Below, piece by piece: positions 1 through 6,712 of a DNA stretch of 8,532 nt. The notes below the pieces were generated by a model. It did not search any database. It was not told the origin of the DNA and saw only the letters and a list, made by a program, of their open reading frames with translations. Made by a program: the position numbers and the translations under genes. The DNA is taken from NCBI GenBank assembly GCA_003170655.1, contig PMYY01000217.1:1-8532 (forward strand), written 5' to 3'. The stretch is from Nitrospiraceae bacterium. GTDB taxonomy: Bacteria > Nitrospirota > Thermodesulfovibrionia > Thermodesulfovibrionales > Dissulfurispiraceae. Numbering within the stretch: the stretch's first letter is position 1; every line of letters starts with the position of its first letter.

Positions 1-24
1 AACTTTTTGTCACTTAAGGCCGAC

Positions 25-52
25 TTGATCCAATATATGTTATGTTTATAGA
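25..52 (+). promoter_or_regulatory. possible sigma70-like promoter for the Fe-S/DUF3786 gene
   Basis: TTGATC (25-30) and TATAGA (47-52) are separated by 16 bp and sit just upstream of the first gene. Each hexamer matches the consensus at four of six positions, so this is a weak candidate seen by eye only. Confidence 0.25.
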
Positions 53-80
53 AAAACCAATTCGACAATGAAGGTGCGAA

Positions 81-887
81 ATGAGTCAGCTTAAAAACCC
101 ATTGGAAGTTTATAAAATTCTTCCAAAATCCAATTGCGGTCAATGCTCAGTTCCTACATGTATGGCGTTTGCCGCATCCATTTTGAGGGGTGAAAAACAA
201 CTAGCCGATTGCCCTTATATCTCAGGAACAAACTCTGCGCTATTTGCCGGTGAGATAGCCACACACAAATCGGTCGCCCAAAACAGAGAGGAAGTGGTTG
301 GAAAATTAAAAAAGAAAATATCCTCGATAGATTTGCTTTCATCCGCAAAGAGATTGGGAGCAAGTATTGTTGGCGAAACCCTTTCTATTAAATGCCTCGG
401 CAAAGATTTCTTTATAGATCCAAATGGGAATATTACATCTGATTACCACACTCATGCATGGATGGCGTTCATATTACTTGACTATATTCTTAAAAGTAAA
501 GGCGGAAATATATCCGGGCAATGGGTCCCATTCAGAGAACTGAGAAGAGGAGCAAGGATGAGTCCTCTTTTCGAACAGCTATGCGAAAAACCACTGAAAC
601 ATATGGCCGACAAACATACGGATCTTTTCAAGGATCTCATTTATATTTTTAGCGGAGATAGGGCATCAAATATGTTTTCATCTGATATCTCCCTAATCTT
701 GTATCCCCTTCCTAAAATACCTATTTTAATCTGCTACTGGGAACGGGATGGCGATATAGAGTCATCCCTTCATGTTTTCTTCGACTCAACTGTTGAGAAT
801 CACTTAAGTATTGAAGCCATTCATTCACTCGGTACCGGGTTAGCCTTGATGTTTGAAAAGGTTGTCTTAAAACATAAACATACTTGA
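81..887 (+). CDS. Fe-S cluster-binding DUF3786 domain protein
   Basis: This is a 268-residue soluble protein of unknown biochemical role. The N-terminus has Cys19, Cys22, Cys27 and Cys44 in a CX2CX4CX16C pattern within SNCGQCSVPTC. That is the putative 4Fe-4S domain also found in corrinoid Fe-S proteins of the Wood-Ljungdahl pathway and in RnfB. From about residue 85 to the end the sequence resembles DUF3786, with the WVPFRELRRGA stretch, a YPLPKIPILICYW strand and a C-terminal FDSTVENHLSIEAI segment. There is no signal peptide or membrane segment, so it should be cytoplasmic. The ATG at 81 is supported by AAGGTG at 71-76. Proteins of this architecture occur mainly in strict anaerobes, where corrinoid or one-carbon metabolism is a common guess; nothing nearby confirms it here. 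The family call is good and the function is open. Confidence 0.85.
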   Translation: MSQLKNPLEVYKILPKSNCGQCSVPTCMAFAASILRGEKQLADCPYISGTNSALFAGEIATHKSVAQNREEVVGKLKKKISSIDLLSSAKRLGASIVGETLSIKCLGKDFFIDPNGNITSDYHTHAWMAFILLDYILKSKGGNISGQWVPFRELRRGARMSPLFEQLCEKPLKHMADKHTDLFKDLIYIFSGDRASNMFSSDISLILYPLPKIPILICYWERDGDIESSLHVFFDSTVENHLSIEAIHSLGTGLALMFEKVVLKHKHT

Positions 888-1203
888 AATGCAAAATGCA
901 CTTAACCGACGAACTGGCGAATTCTAAAAATAACTATCAAAGCTGCTTCTCGATAGCACCTGAAAGTCATCGATATAACCAGTCCTAGGAATGTGGTGAT
1001 TTTCAAAACAAACCGTGTAGTCTATCTTCTTGTCTGCTGGTTGCAATAATAGGATACATATTCAGAATGGTCTAATCTAAGTAATATAGATACCATCTGT
1101 TCTGCATTTGGTTGAGAGTCTACAAGATCAGAGAGGCTCCTCAATATATTATCAATAGTCGTTCTGTCTAACGTGCTTATAAGTCGCATTTCTTGTCGCA
1201 GAT
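888..1203. other. intergenic stretch with no convincing gene
   Basis: No intact gene is visible here. An open minus-strand frame of 55 residues (ATG at 1189, stop at 1022) begins where IS110 transposase similarity ends. It has no recognisable domain and no ribosome binding site I trust, and could be a leftover of whatever joined the decayed element. No clear rho-independent terminator follows the Fe-S gene. Confidence 0.4.
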
Positions 1204-1397
1204 GACCGACTTGTATGCCGCGCCAGGAAAATTGCAGTTAAGATAATTCAAAAAATGTGCCTACCTCTGGAGGCTGCGTAAGAATCTTATGTTCAAACTT
1301 ATCAATAAGAATACTAATGCTCCAACTCTTATTATGAACATCCATCCCAACATAAATCTGTTGACCCTCAAAATCAAGTTTGCTAAGTCTTATTCAT
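1204..1397 (-). pseudogene. decayed 5' fragment of an IS110-family transposase
   Basis: Read on the minus strand from ATG at 1397, the product starts MNKT. After one extra base it continues SKLDFEGQQIYVGMDVHNKS and WSISILIDKFEHKILTQPP, up to about 1260. A second frame slip leads to NYLNCNFPGAAYKSV, ending near 1204. YVGMDVHNKS carries the first acidic residue of the DEDD (RuvC-like) domain. The SQPP-like and NFPGA blocks, in this order, are typical of IS110-family N-termini. An AGGAGG ribosome binding site (1405-1410) lies 7 bases upstream of the ATG, which fixes the start. Only about 60 of the family's usual 300-400 residues remain, and the rest is gone beyond 1204. This is a dead insertion-sequence remnant; the family call rests on remembered motif order. 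Confidence 0.7.
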
Positions 1398-1465
1398 GAC
1401 AAGTCCTCCTTCTGTAGGTTTGTTGCTTCTATCCAAATACAACATACCCGAGCGGGGGACTTGTC
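1398..1465 (-). mobile_element. 5' non-coding end of the IS110 remnant with inverted repeat
   Basis: Directly upstream of the transposase start there is a perfect 9-bp inverted repeat, GACAAGTCC at 1398-1406 and GGACTTGTC at 1457-1465, with 50 bases between. One arm overlaps the ribosome binding site. A short CCCG/CGGG hairpin lies inside the second arm's flank (about 1447-1456). In IS110 elements the non-coding end before the transposase can encode the bridge RNA that guides target choice. Whether this segment did so is inference. The outer boundary of the element is not determined. Confidence 0.4.
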
Positions 1466-1594
1466 TTCTACTTTTTAATCATAGGGTCTTTGGTGCAGTT
1501 TTGAGTTGAACGTTGATTCTTTCCATTTGTACCCACCAGTAAATTCAACGTACCATCCCGTAATGATTTCTGAGGATTATTGATCGGGCCTATG

Positions 1595-1624
1595 TTCAGA
1601 AACATCCTCACAGATAAGTATAAT
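1595..1624 (+). promoter_or_regulatory. possible promoter upstream of the Nramp operon
   Basis: TATAAT at 1619-1624 is a perfect -10 hexamer. TTCAGA at 1595-1600 is a weak -35 (four of six) with 18 bp spacing. If used, it would give a leader of about 220 bases before the transporter gene. Confidence 0.3.
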
Positions 1625-1682
1625 AAGGTAGTGAATGAAGATCTGAAAGAAACAATACCGCTGCTATGGTTCGTCCACGCGC

Positions 1683-1702
1683 GGCGCTGCAAAGGCAGCG
1701 CC
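1683..1702 (+). promoter_or_regulatory. GC-rich hairpin in the Nramp leader
   Basis: GGCGCTGC (1683-1690) and GCAGCGCC (1695-1702) form a perfect 8-bp stem with loop AAAG. It is followed by CTTT but not by a long T-tract, so a terminator or attenuator is only possible. Smaller hairpin-capable pieces follow at about 1752-1775 (CGCC-AAA-GGCG and GG-AAA-CC). I could not match the leader to a known metal riboswitch consensus. Confidence 0.35.
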
Positions 1703-1853
1703 CTTTACAATGGCATCATTAACGATATTGGTAGATGCATAAAAGCTCACGCCAAAGGCGCAGGAAACCGCGCTATCTTCGAGGACGATGAAATTCCGCC
1801 CAAACTAGGCTGTCTGAGTAGTATTAGTAATCGAAGAAATGGGAAGTGTTTTT

Positions 1854-3161
1854 ATGAATAAAACAAAGATAACACAACACAGGAAGACCGGTGATCACGA
1901 GGCAATCGACACTGCCGCGGAGGTTCTGACCGGAAGTAGCAAGAAAAGGTGGCTTTCCCGCGTTCTCCCCTTTATGGGTCCGGCTTTCATCGCCAGTGTG
2001 GCTTACATCGACCCCGGCAACTTCGCAACTAATATTCAAGGTGGAGCTAAGTTCGGATACACTCTCCTTTGGGTTATCGTTGCCAGCAATCTGATGGCGA
2101 TGCTCGTCCAGGCCCTGTCGGCGAAGCTTGGCATTGCCACGGGATTGAACCTAGCCGAACAATGCCGCAACCATTTTTCGCGTCCTGTTGTCATTATTAT
2201 GTGGGTGTTGATGGAGATCGTGGCTATGGCGACCGATCTTGCCGAGTTTCTGGGTTCGGCAGTAGGCTTCAACCTGCTGTTTGGCGTGCCCCTCTGGCTA
2301 GCCGGTATAATAACCGCCATCATAACCATTCTAATACTGGGTCTGGAGCGTTACGGCTTCCGACCTCTTGAGGCGGTAATTACGGCTTTAGTAAGCATTG
2401 TGGTGGTCAGCTATCTGATAGAAACCGTCATGGACAGGCCGAATTGGGGCGATGTGTTATACCACTCTGTTGTGCCACAATTTTCGGGAACAGAGAGTGT
2501 ACTGCTTGCGACGGGTATCGTGGGTGCAACAGTGATGCCTCATGCAATCTATCTTCATTCCGCCCTCACCCAGGGCCGCATTGTAGTTAAGGATCCGAGC
2601 CAATTAAGGCGACTGTTCCGCTATGAACTGGTGGACGTGATCGTTGCCATGGGGCTGGCAAGCCTGGTCAATATGGCGATGCTGATCATGGCTGCATCGA
2701 CGTTCTTCAAGCACGGGCTGACAGAGGTCGGAACCCTTGAGAGAGCGCATCTCACTTTGGAACCGTTGTTGGGCAGGGCATCAAGCTGGATCTTTGCCGT
2801 CTCCCTTCTGGCTTCCGGCTTGTCTTCTTCTGCCATCGGAACAATGGCCGGCCAGGTTATGATGCAGGGATTCTTGCAGCGGCGCATCCCTGTATGGGTC
2901 CGCCGTCTTGTGACGATTATTCCATCCCTGGTCGTTATTTCCGTTGGTCTGGACCCGACGCGTACACTGGTAATCAGCCAAGTAGTCCTCAGTTTCGGAC
3001 TTCCTTTTGCGATCATTCCCCTGATCATGTTCACCAGACGCAAAACCTTGATGGGAGTGTTGGTTAACCACTCTGTCACAACGGCGATGACCGGTGTTGT
3101 GGCCGCCCTAATTTTAACCTTAAATGTGTACCTGGTTTATCAGGTATTTACAAGGGGGTAG
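1854..3161 (+). CDS. mntH: Nramp-family Mn2+/Fe2+ transporter (MntH-like)
   Basis: This inner-membrane protein should import divalent manganese or iron coupled to protons. From ATG 1854 it has 435 residues with about eleven hydrophobic helices, the normal family size. TM1 carries the unwound metal-binding motif DPGN (Asp53-Asn56). TM6 carries ATVMPHAIYLHS, with Ala225 and Met228 in the metal-site positions known from Deinococcus Nramp. All four canonical ligands are therefore present, and the Met supports transition-metal rather than Mg2+ transport. A hydrophilic N-terminus of about 35 residues precedes TM1. I chose ATG 1854 because GGGAAG (1841-1846) stands 7 bases before it. An in-frame ATG at 1839, five codons earlier, has a worse ribosome binding site. 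The downstream stress-protein gene begins 5 bp after the stop, so both are probably co-transcribed. Confidence 0.92.
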   Translation: MNKTKITQHRKTGDHEAIDTAAEVLTGSSKKRWLSRVLPFMGPAFIASVAYIDPGNFATNIQGGAKFGYTLLWVIVASNLMAMLVQALSAKLGIATGLNLAEQCRNHFSRPVVIIMWVLMEIVAMATDLAEFLGSAVGFNLLFGVPLWLAGIITAIITILILGLERYGFRPLEAVITALVSIVVVSYLIETVMDRPNWGDVLYHSVVPQFSGTESVLLATGIVGATVMPHAIYLHSALTQGRIVVKDPSQLRRLFRYELVDVIVAMGLASLVNMAMLIMAASTFFKHGLTEVGTLERAHLTLEPLLGRASSWIFAVSLLASGLSSSAIGTMAGQVMMQGFLQRRIPVWVRRLVTIIPSLVVISVGLDPTRTLVISQVVLSFGLPFAIIPLIMFTRRKTLMGVLVNHSVTTAMTGVVAALILTLNVYLVYQVFTRG

Positions 3162-3166
3162 GTAAA

Positions 3167-4081
3167 ATGTTCAAACATCTACTAGTTCCTCTTGATGGAT
3201 CGCGAATGGCGGAAGCATCCCTACCCGCGGCTGTTTACCTTGCCAGAACCTTGGGAGCAATGGTCACCTTGTTCCACGTAATTGAACGCGGCGCTAAACA
3301 GGAAATCCATGGGGAGCGGCATCTGACTGACGCCAAAGAGGCTAAGGGTTATCTGGATGAAGTTGCTGTTCGCGCCTTTCCTGCCGGTATACCTGTGGAA
3401 CGGCATGTGCACAGCAGCGAAGTTAACGATGTAGCGCGTAGTATAGTCGATCATGTGGGGAAAGCAGGTCCTGATCTGATCGTGATGTGCACCCATGGGC
3501 GTGGAGGTCTGCGGGACTTTATGTTTAGCAGCATCGCCCAGCAGGTGGTCGGACTTGACAGAACTCCGGTCCTGCTAATACCGCCTGCCGCAATCGGAGC
3601 CCAGTCCACTACATTTTCATGCAACCGGATACTTGTGACATTGGACGGCAATGCAGACCACGAAGAGGGTCTAAGGATTGCGTCAAGTCTGGCAAAAAGG
3701 TGCAGAGGTGAGTTATGTCTACTTATGGTGGTTCATACATTCAAGACCTTAGCCGGGGAGCAGGCTGCTACAGCAAAGATACTCCCCAATGCAACACAGG
3801 CTTTATTGGACTTGGCCGAGCAGGATGCAAAAGAATATCTTCAACGTCACATAACTATGTTGAAGGCTGATGTGGTCACGGCAACGGCCGACGTCCGTCG
3901 CGGCGATCCCGCTATAGTCATCATCAACACCGCAGAACAAAAAAGAGCGGATCTGATTGTTTTGGCGACACACGGAAAAACTGCAATGGATGCCTTCTGG
4001 TCAGGAAGCGCCACACCGAATGTGGCCAGCCGTTCTGTAATTACACTGCTATTGGTGCCAGTGCGTCGTGATAAATTATAA
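3167..4081 (+). CDS. tandem-domain universal stress protein (UspA family)
   Basis: This 304-residue cytoplasmic protein has two consecutive Usp alpha/beta domains, about 1-140 and 152-299. Each opens with the family's first strand (LLVPLDGS; ILVTLDGN). Domain 2 keeps the ATP-binding signature: His269-Gly270, nine residues, then Gly280-Ser281 (THGKTAMDAFWSGSA). Domain 1 has THGRGGLRDFMFSS, where the later glycine is serine (Ser121), so nucleotide binding may be limited to domain 2. It starts 5 bp after the Nramp stop. The G-run and stop region of the transporter gene (GGGGGTAGGT) doubles as its ribosome binding site. Usp proteins next to or fused to transporters are thought to modulate them. 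A role in regulating the neighbouring metal transporter under stress is inference. Confidence 0.9.
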   Translation: MFKHLLVPLDGSRMAEASLPAAVYLARTLGAMVTLFHVIERGAKQEIHGERHLTDAKEAKGYLDEVAVRAFPAGIPVERHVHSSEVNDVARSIVDHVGKAGPDLIVMCTHGRGGLRDFMFSSIAQQVVGLDRTPVLLIPPAAIGAQSTTFSCNRILVTLDGNADHEEGLRIASSLAKRCRGELCLLMVVHTFKTLAGEQAATAKILPNATQALLDLAEQDAKEYLQRHITMLKADVVTATADVRRGDPAIVIINTAEQKRADLIVLATHGKTAMDAFWSGSATPNVASRSVITLLLVPVRRDKL

Positions 4082-4154
4082 TTTTTTATATGATGCGAGG
4101 TTACTAATCAATTGTTTGAGCTAAAGAAATTGCTTGCACAGTTTCTTTTACATA

Positions 4155-4179
4155 AAAAGCGGCGTAAGCCTCGCCTTTT
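4155..4179 (+). terminator. weak terminator-like hairpin after the Nramp-Usp operon
   Basis: AAAAG (4155-4159) pairs with CTTTT (4175-4179) and GCG (4162-4164) with CGC (4172-4174), leaving a two-base bulge and a seven-base loop. The run of four T lies in the 3' arm. The position, 74 bp after the stress-protein stop, fits an operon terminator, but stability looks modest. Confidence 0.35.
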
Positions 4180-4371
4180 AGGCCGGGAGAATGTCAAGGA
4201 AAAGCAACCTGCGCCTATATATTCAGTGCGTGGCATATCAAGTATTTTGTGCAAACACGATTTGCGGTATTATCATAGCAGGGGCATCCTTCCTTACCCC
4301 GGTTGTCAATAGTGGACACCAAACTCATCATGCTGCGAGCAATCTTTATAGAACTGCCGCTTATTATAACC
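4180..4371. other. intergenic space between convergent genes
   Basis: No gene is convincing here; the short open frames lack family features and good ribosome binding sites. TTGTCAATAGTGGACACC (4303-4320) resembles the tip of an insertion sequence, but I find no partner end or transposase nearby. No strong terminator for the minus-strand sppA gene is visible. Confidence 0.4.
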
Positions 4372-5343
4372 TTATCGGGACCAGAGGTACATGAACTGTG
4401 TCCCAGAAAAAAGTGCAAGTTCGTCCGAGTTTATCGAAATAAGATTTATTACATGAGGCGTAATCTGCATCTCGGAGTATATGTTTGACTTGAAGTCTTT
4501 GGGGCGGCTGTAAGTTACAACTTTCGCTTTTTTTAGATTGAGCGATTTTTTCATCGATTCTACTGTGTCATCCAGATAAGCAACCTGATCAATAAGTTTC
4601 ACCATGGCGGCATCGCCTGCTGTCATTATCCGCCCATCTGCAAGTGTCTTTACCTGTTGCTCGGTGAGATACTTTTGCCGGTTCAATTGGACAACATTTA
4701 CGAAGCGGACATATAGCTTATCTATTATTTCCTGGAACATCTGTTGTTCTTCCGGGGTGCTTGGACGGAAGGGAGACCAGAAGTCCTTTTTTGGACCAGA
4801 CTTATAGGTCTCATTCGAGATTCCTATCTTCGAAAGAAGCCCTTCGATATTAAGTTTCATGGCGACAACGCCTATGCTGCCCGTTATGGCAGTGGGACTC
4901 GCGACGATGCGCTCGGCGGCACAAGCCACATAATAGCCGCCTGAAGCTCCGATCTCCATTATATAGGCATAGACCGGGACATTTCTTTTTTGTCTGAATC
5001 TTATGATCTCATGGTATATGGCATCGCTGGCCGAAACGGTACCGCCAGGGGAATTTATCCTGATAACTACTCCGGCTACGTTGCTGTCCGCTTCAGCTTT
5101 GCGGAGCACTTCCCTAAAGTAGGCGACCTTTGACGATTTCTTCATAATCAGGCCCTCTTGCTCTTCTTTAAAGGAGATTATGCCATCCAGATCAATCAGC
5201 AGTATCTTGGGGTTGCCGTCGCCTTCCAAGGTCTGCTCAACAAGTGGCTTCGTTTCTGGCAAAAGCGATACATTCAGCCCTCCGCATCTGGTAAGGACCA
5301 CCGCAAGCGACGCAATAATAAACAAGACCAATCTACTTGTCAT
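4372..5343 (-). CDS. sppA: signal peptide peptidase SppA, 36K type
   Basis: This membrane-associated serine protease should degrade leftover signal peptides. It has 323 residues, as expected for the short (36K) form with a single S49 peptidase domain. The N-terminus is a hydrophobic segment (about 5-18) ending in LTRC at Cys20. The catalytic nucleophile is Ser134 in GASGGYY. The general-base lysine is Lys186 in KSGPKKDFWSPF, the KD motif of the family. INSPGG (97-101) supports the fold. The upstream ribosome binding site is poor: only GAGAA lies close to the ATG. LTRC looks like a lipobox whose residue before Cys is Arg instead of Gly/Ala/Ser, one base change from Gly. Lipid modification is therefore doubtful, and a simple N-terminal membrane anchor is likely. 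It is transcribed towards the Nramp-Usp operon. Confidence 0.92.
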   Translation of the reverse strand: MTSRLVLFIIASLAVVLTRCGGLNVSLLPETKPLVEQTLEGDGNPKILLIDLDGIISFKEEQEGLIMKKSSKVAYFREVLRKAEADSNVAGVVIRINSPGGTVSASDAIYHEIIRFRQKRNVPVYAYIMEIGASGGYYVACAAERIVASPTAITGSIGVVAMKLNIEGLLSKIGISNETYKSGPKKDFWSPFRPSTPEEQQMFQEIIDKLYVRFVNVVQLNRQKYLTEQQVKTLADGRIMTAGDAAMVKLIDQVAYLDDTVESMKKSLNLKKAKVVTYSRPKDFKSNIYSEMQITPHVINLISINSDELALFSGTQFMYLWSR

Positions 5344-5358
5344 AGTTTCTCAGGAGGA

Positions 5359-5386
5359 AATATATTTACTCGTCTAAATATACCAA
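5359..5386 (-). promoter_or_regulatory. possible sppA promoter
   Basis: On the minus strand TTGGTA (5381-5386) and TATATT (5359-5364) are 16 bp apart, about 15 bases upstream of the sppA start codon. The -35 matches four of six positions and the -10 five of six. The very short leader makes this tentative. Confidence 0.3.
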
Positions 5387-5426
5387 TGTATCTGAATGTT
5401 GCATAGTTGGATGGGACGCGAGTCTC

Positions 5427-5450
5427 AGTCTGATCAAACGGTATCAGATT
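5427..5450. repeat. inverted repeat upstream of the intron-like element
   Basis: TCTGAT (5429-5434) and ATCAGA (5443-5448) form a perfect 6-bp stem, extendable to 8 bp with one G-T pair, around an 8-base loop. It lies 12 bp before the GTGTG end of the intron-like element and about 85 bp upstream of sppA. It could be an operator, a terminator-like target of the intron, or chance. Confidence 0.35.
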
Positions 5451-5460
5451 ATGTCAGTAA

Positions 5461-5748
5461 GTGTGTCGCGAGGCGCACGAAAAAAGATGAGGGTAGGCCC
5501 TTCTGAGCCGGATTGCAGGAGCAGGCTTCAAACCACCTTAAACTGCATTGGTAAGGAGCCAGTGTTGTGAGCGTTAAGGAGAAGCATGAAAATAGGTCAG
5601 GTGAGGATCAGAGAGATGAGCGCATGCGAACCGATAGGAGCTGGATGAAGGGAGAGTGTCACATCTCTCACTGTGAGAGCGTGAGGGTGAAGTCCCTCGC
5701 GTCGCTTGAATCATCATCGTTGCAAATAGACATGCTTATGATGATGAC
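5461..5748 (+). mobile_element. degenerate, ORF-less group II intron-like structured RNA
   Basis: The stretch opens with GTGTG, the canonical 5' end of group II introns. GTGTGTC (5461-5467) pairs with GGCGCAC (5472-5478), closed by GNRA tetraloop GCGA. Further helices follow, such as GGCTTC with GGAGCC around 5533-5560. At 5677-5707 there is a domain V-like hairpin. GAGCG pairs with CGCTT below and GAGGG with CCCTC above, with a small bulge on the 3' side. An AGC triad lies at 5678-5680, and the tip GGTGAAGTCC is one A short of the common GGTGAAAGTCC. Then TCATCATC (5711-5718) pairs with GATGATGA (5740-5747), in the place of domain VI and ending near an AC. The whole is about 290 bases, too short for full domains I-IV, and has no reverse transcriptase. 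It is probably a shrunken, inactive intron; the boundaries are approximate. Confidence 0.5.
5677..5707 (+). ncRNA. group II intron domain V-like hairpin
   Basis: A two-part stem is seen: GAGCG/CGCTT at the base with AGC in the triad position, and GAGGG/CCCTC above, plus a U-G pair. Three unpaired bases sit between the parts on the 3' strand, where canonical domain V has two. It is 31 bases against the usual 34. A competing hairpin, CTCTCA (5665-5670) with TGAGAG (5674-5679), would disrupt the triad strand. Confidence 0.45.
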
Positions 5749-5852
5749 AGGCGGACATCTCTGGAATGCCTGCACCCAACATTACAATTAAACATTACAA
5801 TTTATTTTTTCAGAGTGAAAGTAAATAGAATTCAATGGAGTGCCTTGACGTA

Positions 5853-5881
5853 TTGATTCGCAACTTTGGGAAGGATATAAT
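5853..5881 (+). promoter_or_regulatory. sigma70-like promoter of the reductase gene
   Basis: TTGATT (5853-5858) and a perfect TATAAT (5876-5881) are separated by exactly 17 bp. The start codon follows 36 bases later, behind a good ribosome binding site (GAGGAG 5905-5910). This is the best promoter in the window. Confidence 0.6.
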
Positions 5882-5917
5882 CGTACCAAAGCACTTAAAG
5901 CAACGAGGAGTCGAGCC

Positions 5918-6649
5918 ATGGACGATTTAATAGGCAAAGTGGCCCTTATAACTGGAGCAAGTCGTGGTATTGGACGCGCCACAGCACTCGCCCTTGCTGC
6001 TGCGGGTGCAAATGTTGCAATCAACTATAGGAGTCGCGATAACGAAGCTGACGATGTAGTATCACAGATCGTGAGGTCCGGGCGCATTGCTGTGGCTGTC
6101 AAGGCAGATGTGTCAGTTTCGGCAGATGTCAACCGAATGGTTGGAACAGTAACAAAAGAACTCGGTTCTCCGTCGATCCTAGTAAACAATGCGGGAATTG
6201 GTGTAGCACGTTCCGTCGATGATATAACTGAACAAGACTGGGACGATACAATCGCCGCTAATCTAACATCAGCATTTTTTGCTGTTCAGGCGGTACTTCC
6301 CGGGATGCGTGCCCGTAAATGGGGACGTATAATAAGCCTTTCGTCGGTCGCAGCGCAGGTTGGAGGTGTTGTCGGCCCTCATTATGCTGCATCGAAAGCC
6401 GGTATTTTGGGGTTGACTCATTATTACGCTGCATACCTTGCGCGAGAAGGCATTACGGTCAATGCTATTGCCCCTGGCCCTGTAAAAACGGAAATGGTTG
6501 TTGGTCTTCCGCAACTGCGCCCCGATCATGTGCCAGTCGGTCGTTTTGGCACAGTGGAGGAGATCGCTGACGTCGTCCTCATGCTGGTTCGCAACGGATA
6601 TATAACAGGGCAGACGATTCATATCAACGGTGGCAGATACTTGAGCTAA
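5918..6649 (+). CDS. FabG-like short-chain dehydrogenase/reductase
   Basis: This 243-residue cytoplasmic NAD(P)(H)-dependent oxidoreductase is of classical SDR length and probably tetrameric. The Rossmann nucleotide motif TGASRGIG is at residues 12-19 and the structural NNAG at 90-93. The catalytic set is complete: Asn115, Ser143, Tyr156 and Lys160 (YAASK). An Arg after strand two (NYRSR, 36-40) suggests preference for NADPH. The C-terminus GQTIHINGGRYLS matches the 3-oxoacyl-ACP reductase / acetoacetyl-CoA reductase group. The start at 5918 is fixed by GAGGAG seven bases upstream and by a promoter. No fatty-acid or polyester genes adjoin it, so the substrate cannot be told and fabG is not assigned. 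The gene is intact although it stands between an intron remnant and a broken ATPase, which suggests it is still selected. Confidence 0.9.
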   Translation: MDDLIGKVALITGASRGIGRATALALAAAGANVAINYRSRDNEADDVVSQIVRSGRIAVAVKADVSVSADVNRMVGTVTKELGSPSILVNNAGIGVARSVDDITEQDWDDTIAANLTSAFFAVQAVLPGMRARKWGRIISLSSVAAQVGGVVGPHYAASKAGILGLTHYYAAYLAREGITVNAIAPGPVKTEMVVGLPQLRPDHVPVGRFGTVEEIADVVLMLVRNGYITGQTIHINGGRYLS

Positions 6650-6712
6650 ATCGGCAAGATATGCTGACGTGCACGGCCAGTGACCCAATTGGGGTATTAG
6701 GAGTACTCGAGA
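6650..6712 (+). other. short spacer between reductase and ATPase pseudogene
   Basis: No terminator is evident. AGGAG at 6699-6703 lies nine bases before the TTG at 6713, which could initiate the ATPase fragment. The usual first 30-50 residues of the ATPase family are not readable here in one frame, so its true 5' end may be eroded. Confidence 0.4.

Noticed and set aside
1625..1853. yybP-ykoY (Mn2+) riboswitch
   Set aside because: The conserved GGGGAGUAG-type loop could not be found.
1580..1861. A 93-residue open frame before the Nramp gene
   Set aside because: It is not recognisable as any family, has no ribosome binding site at its start, and overlaps the Nramp start; leader RNA is a better reading. 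A fossil coding piece around 1735-1800 cannot be excluded.
2621..3079. A long minus-strand open frame inside the Nramp gene
   Set aside because: It is the antisense shadow of a clearly coding transporter.
4112..4488. Several 61-67 residue open frames between the stress protein and SppA
   Set aside because: They overlap one another, lack ribosome binding sites and show no recognisable domains.
5352..5357. AGGAGG on the plus strand as a ribosome binding site
   Set aside because: No start codon follows at suitable distance; on this strand it lies in the sppA upstream region.
5567..5791. A 74-residue open frame on the plus strand
   Set aside because: It lies over the structured intron-like RNA, has low-complexity charged composition and no family features.
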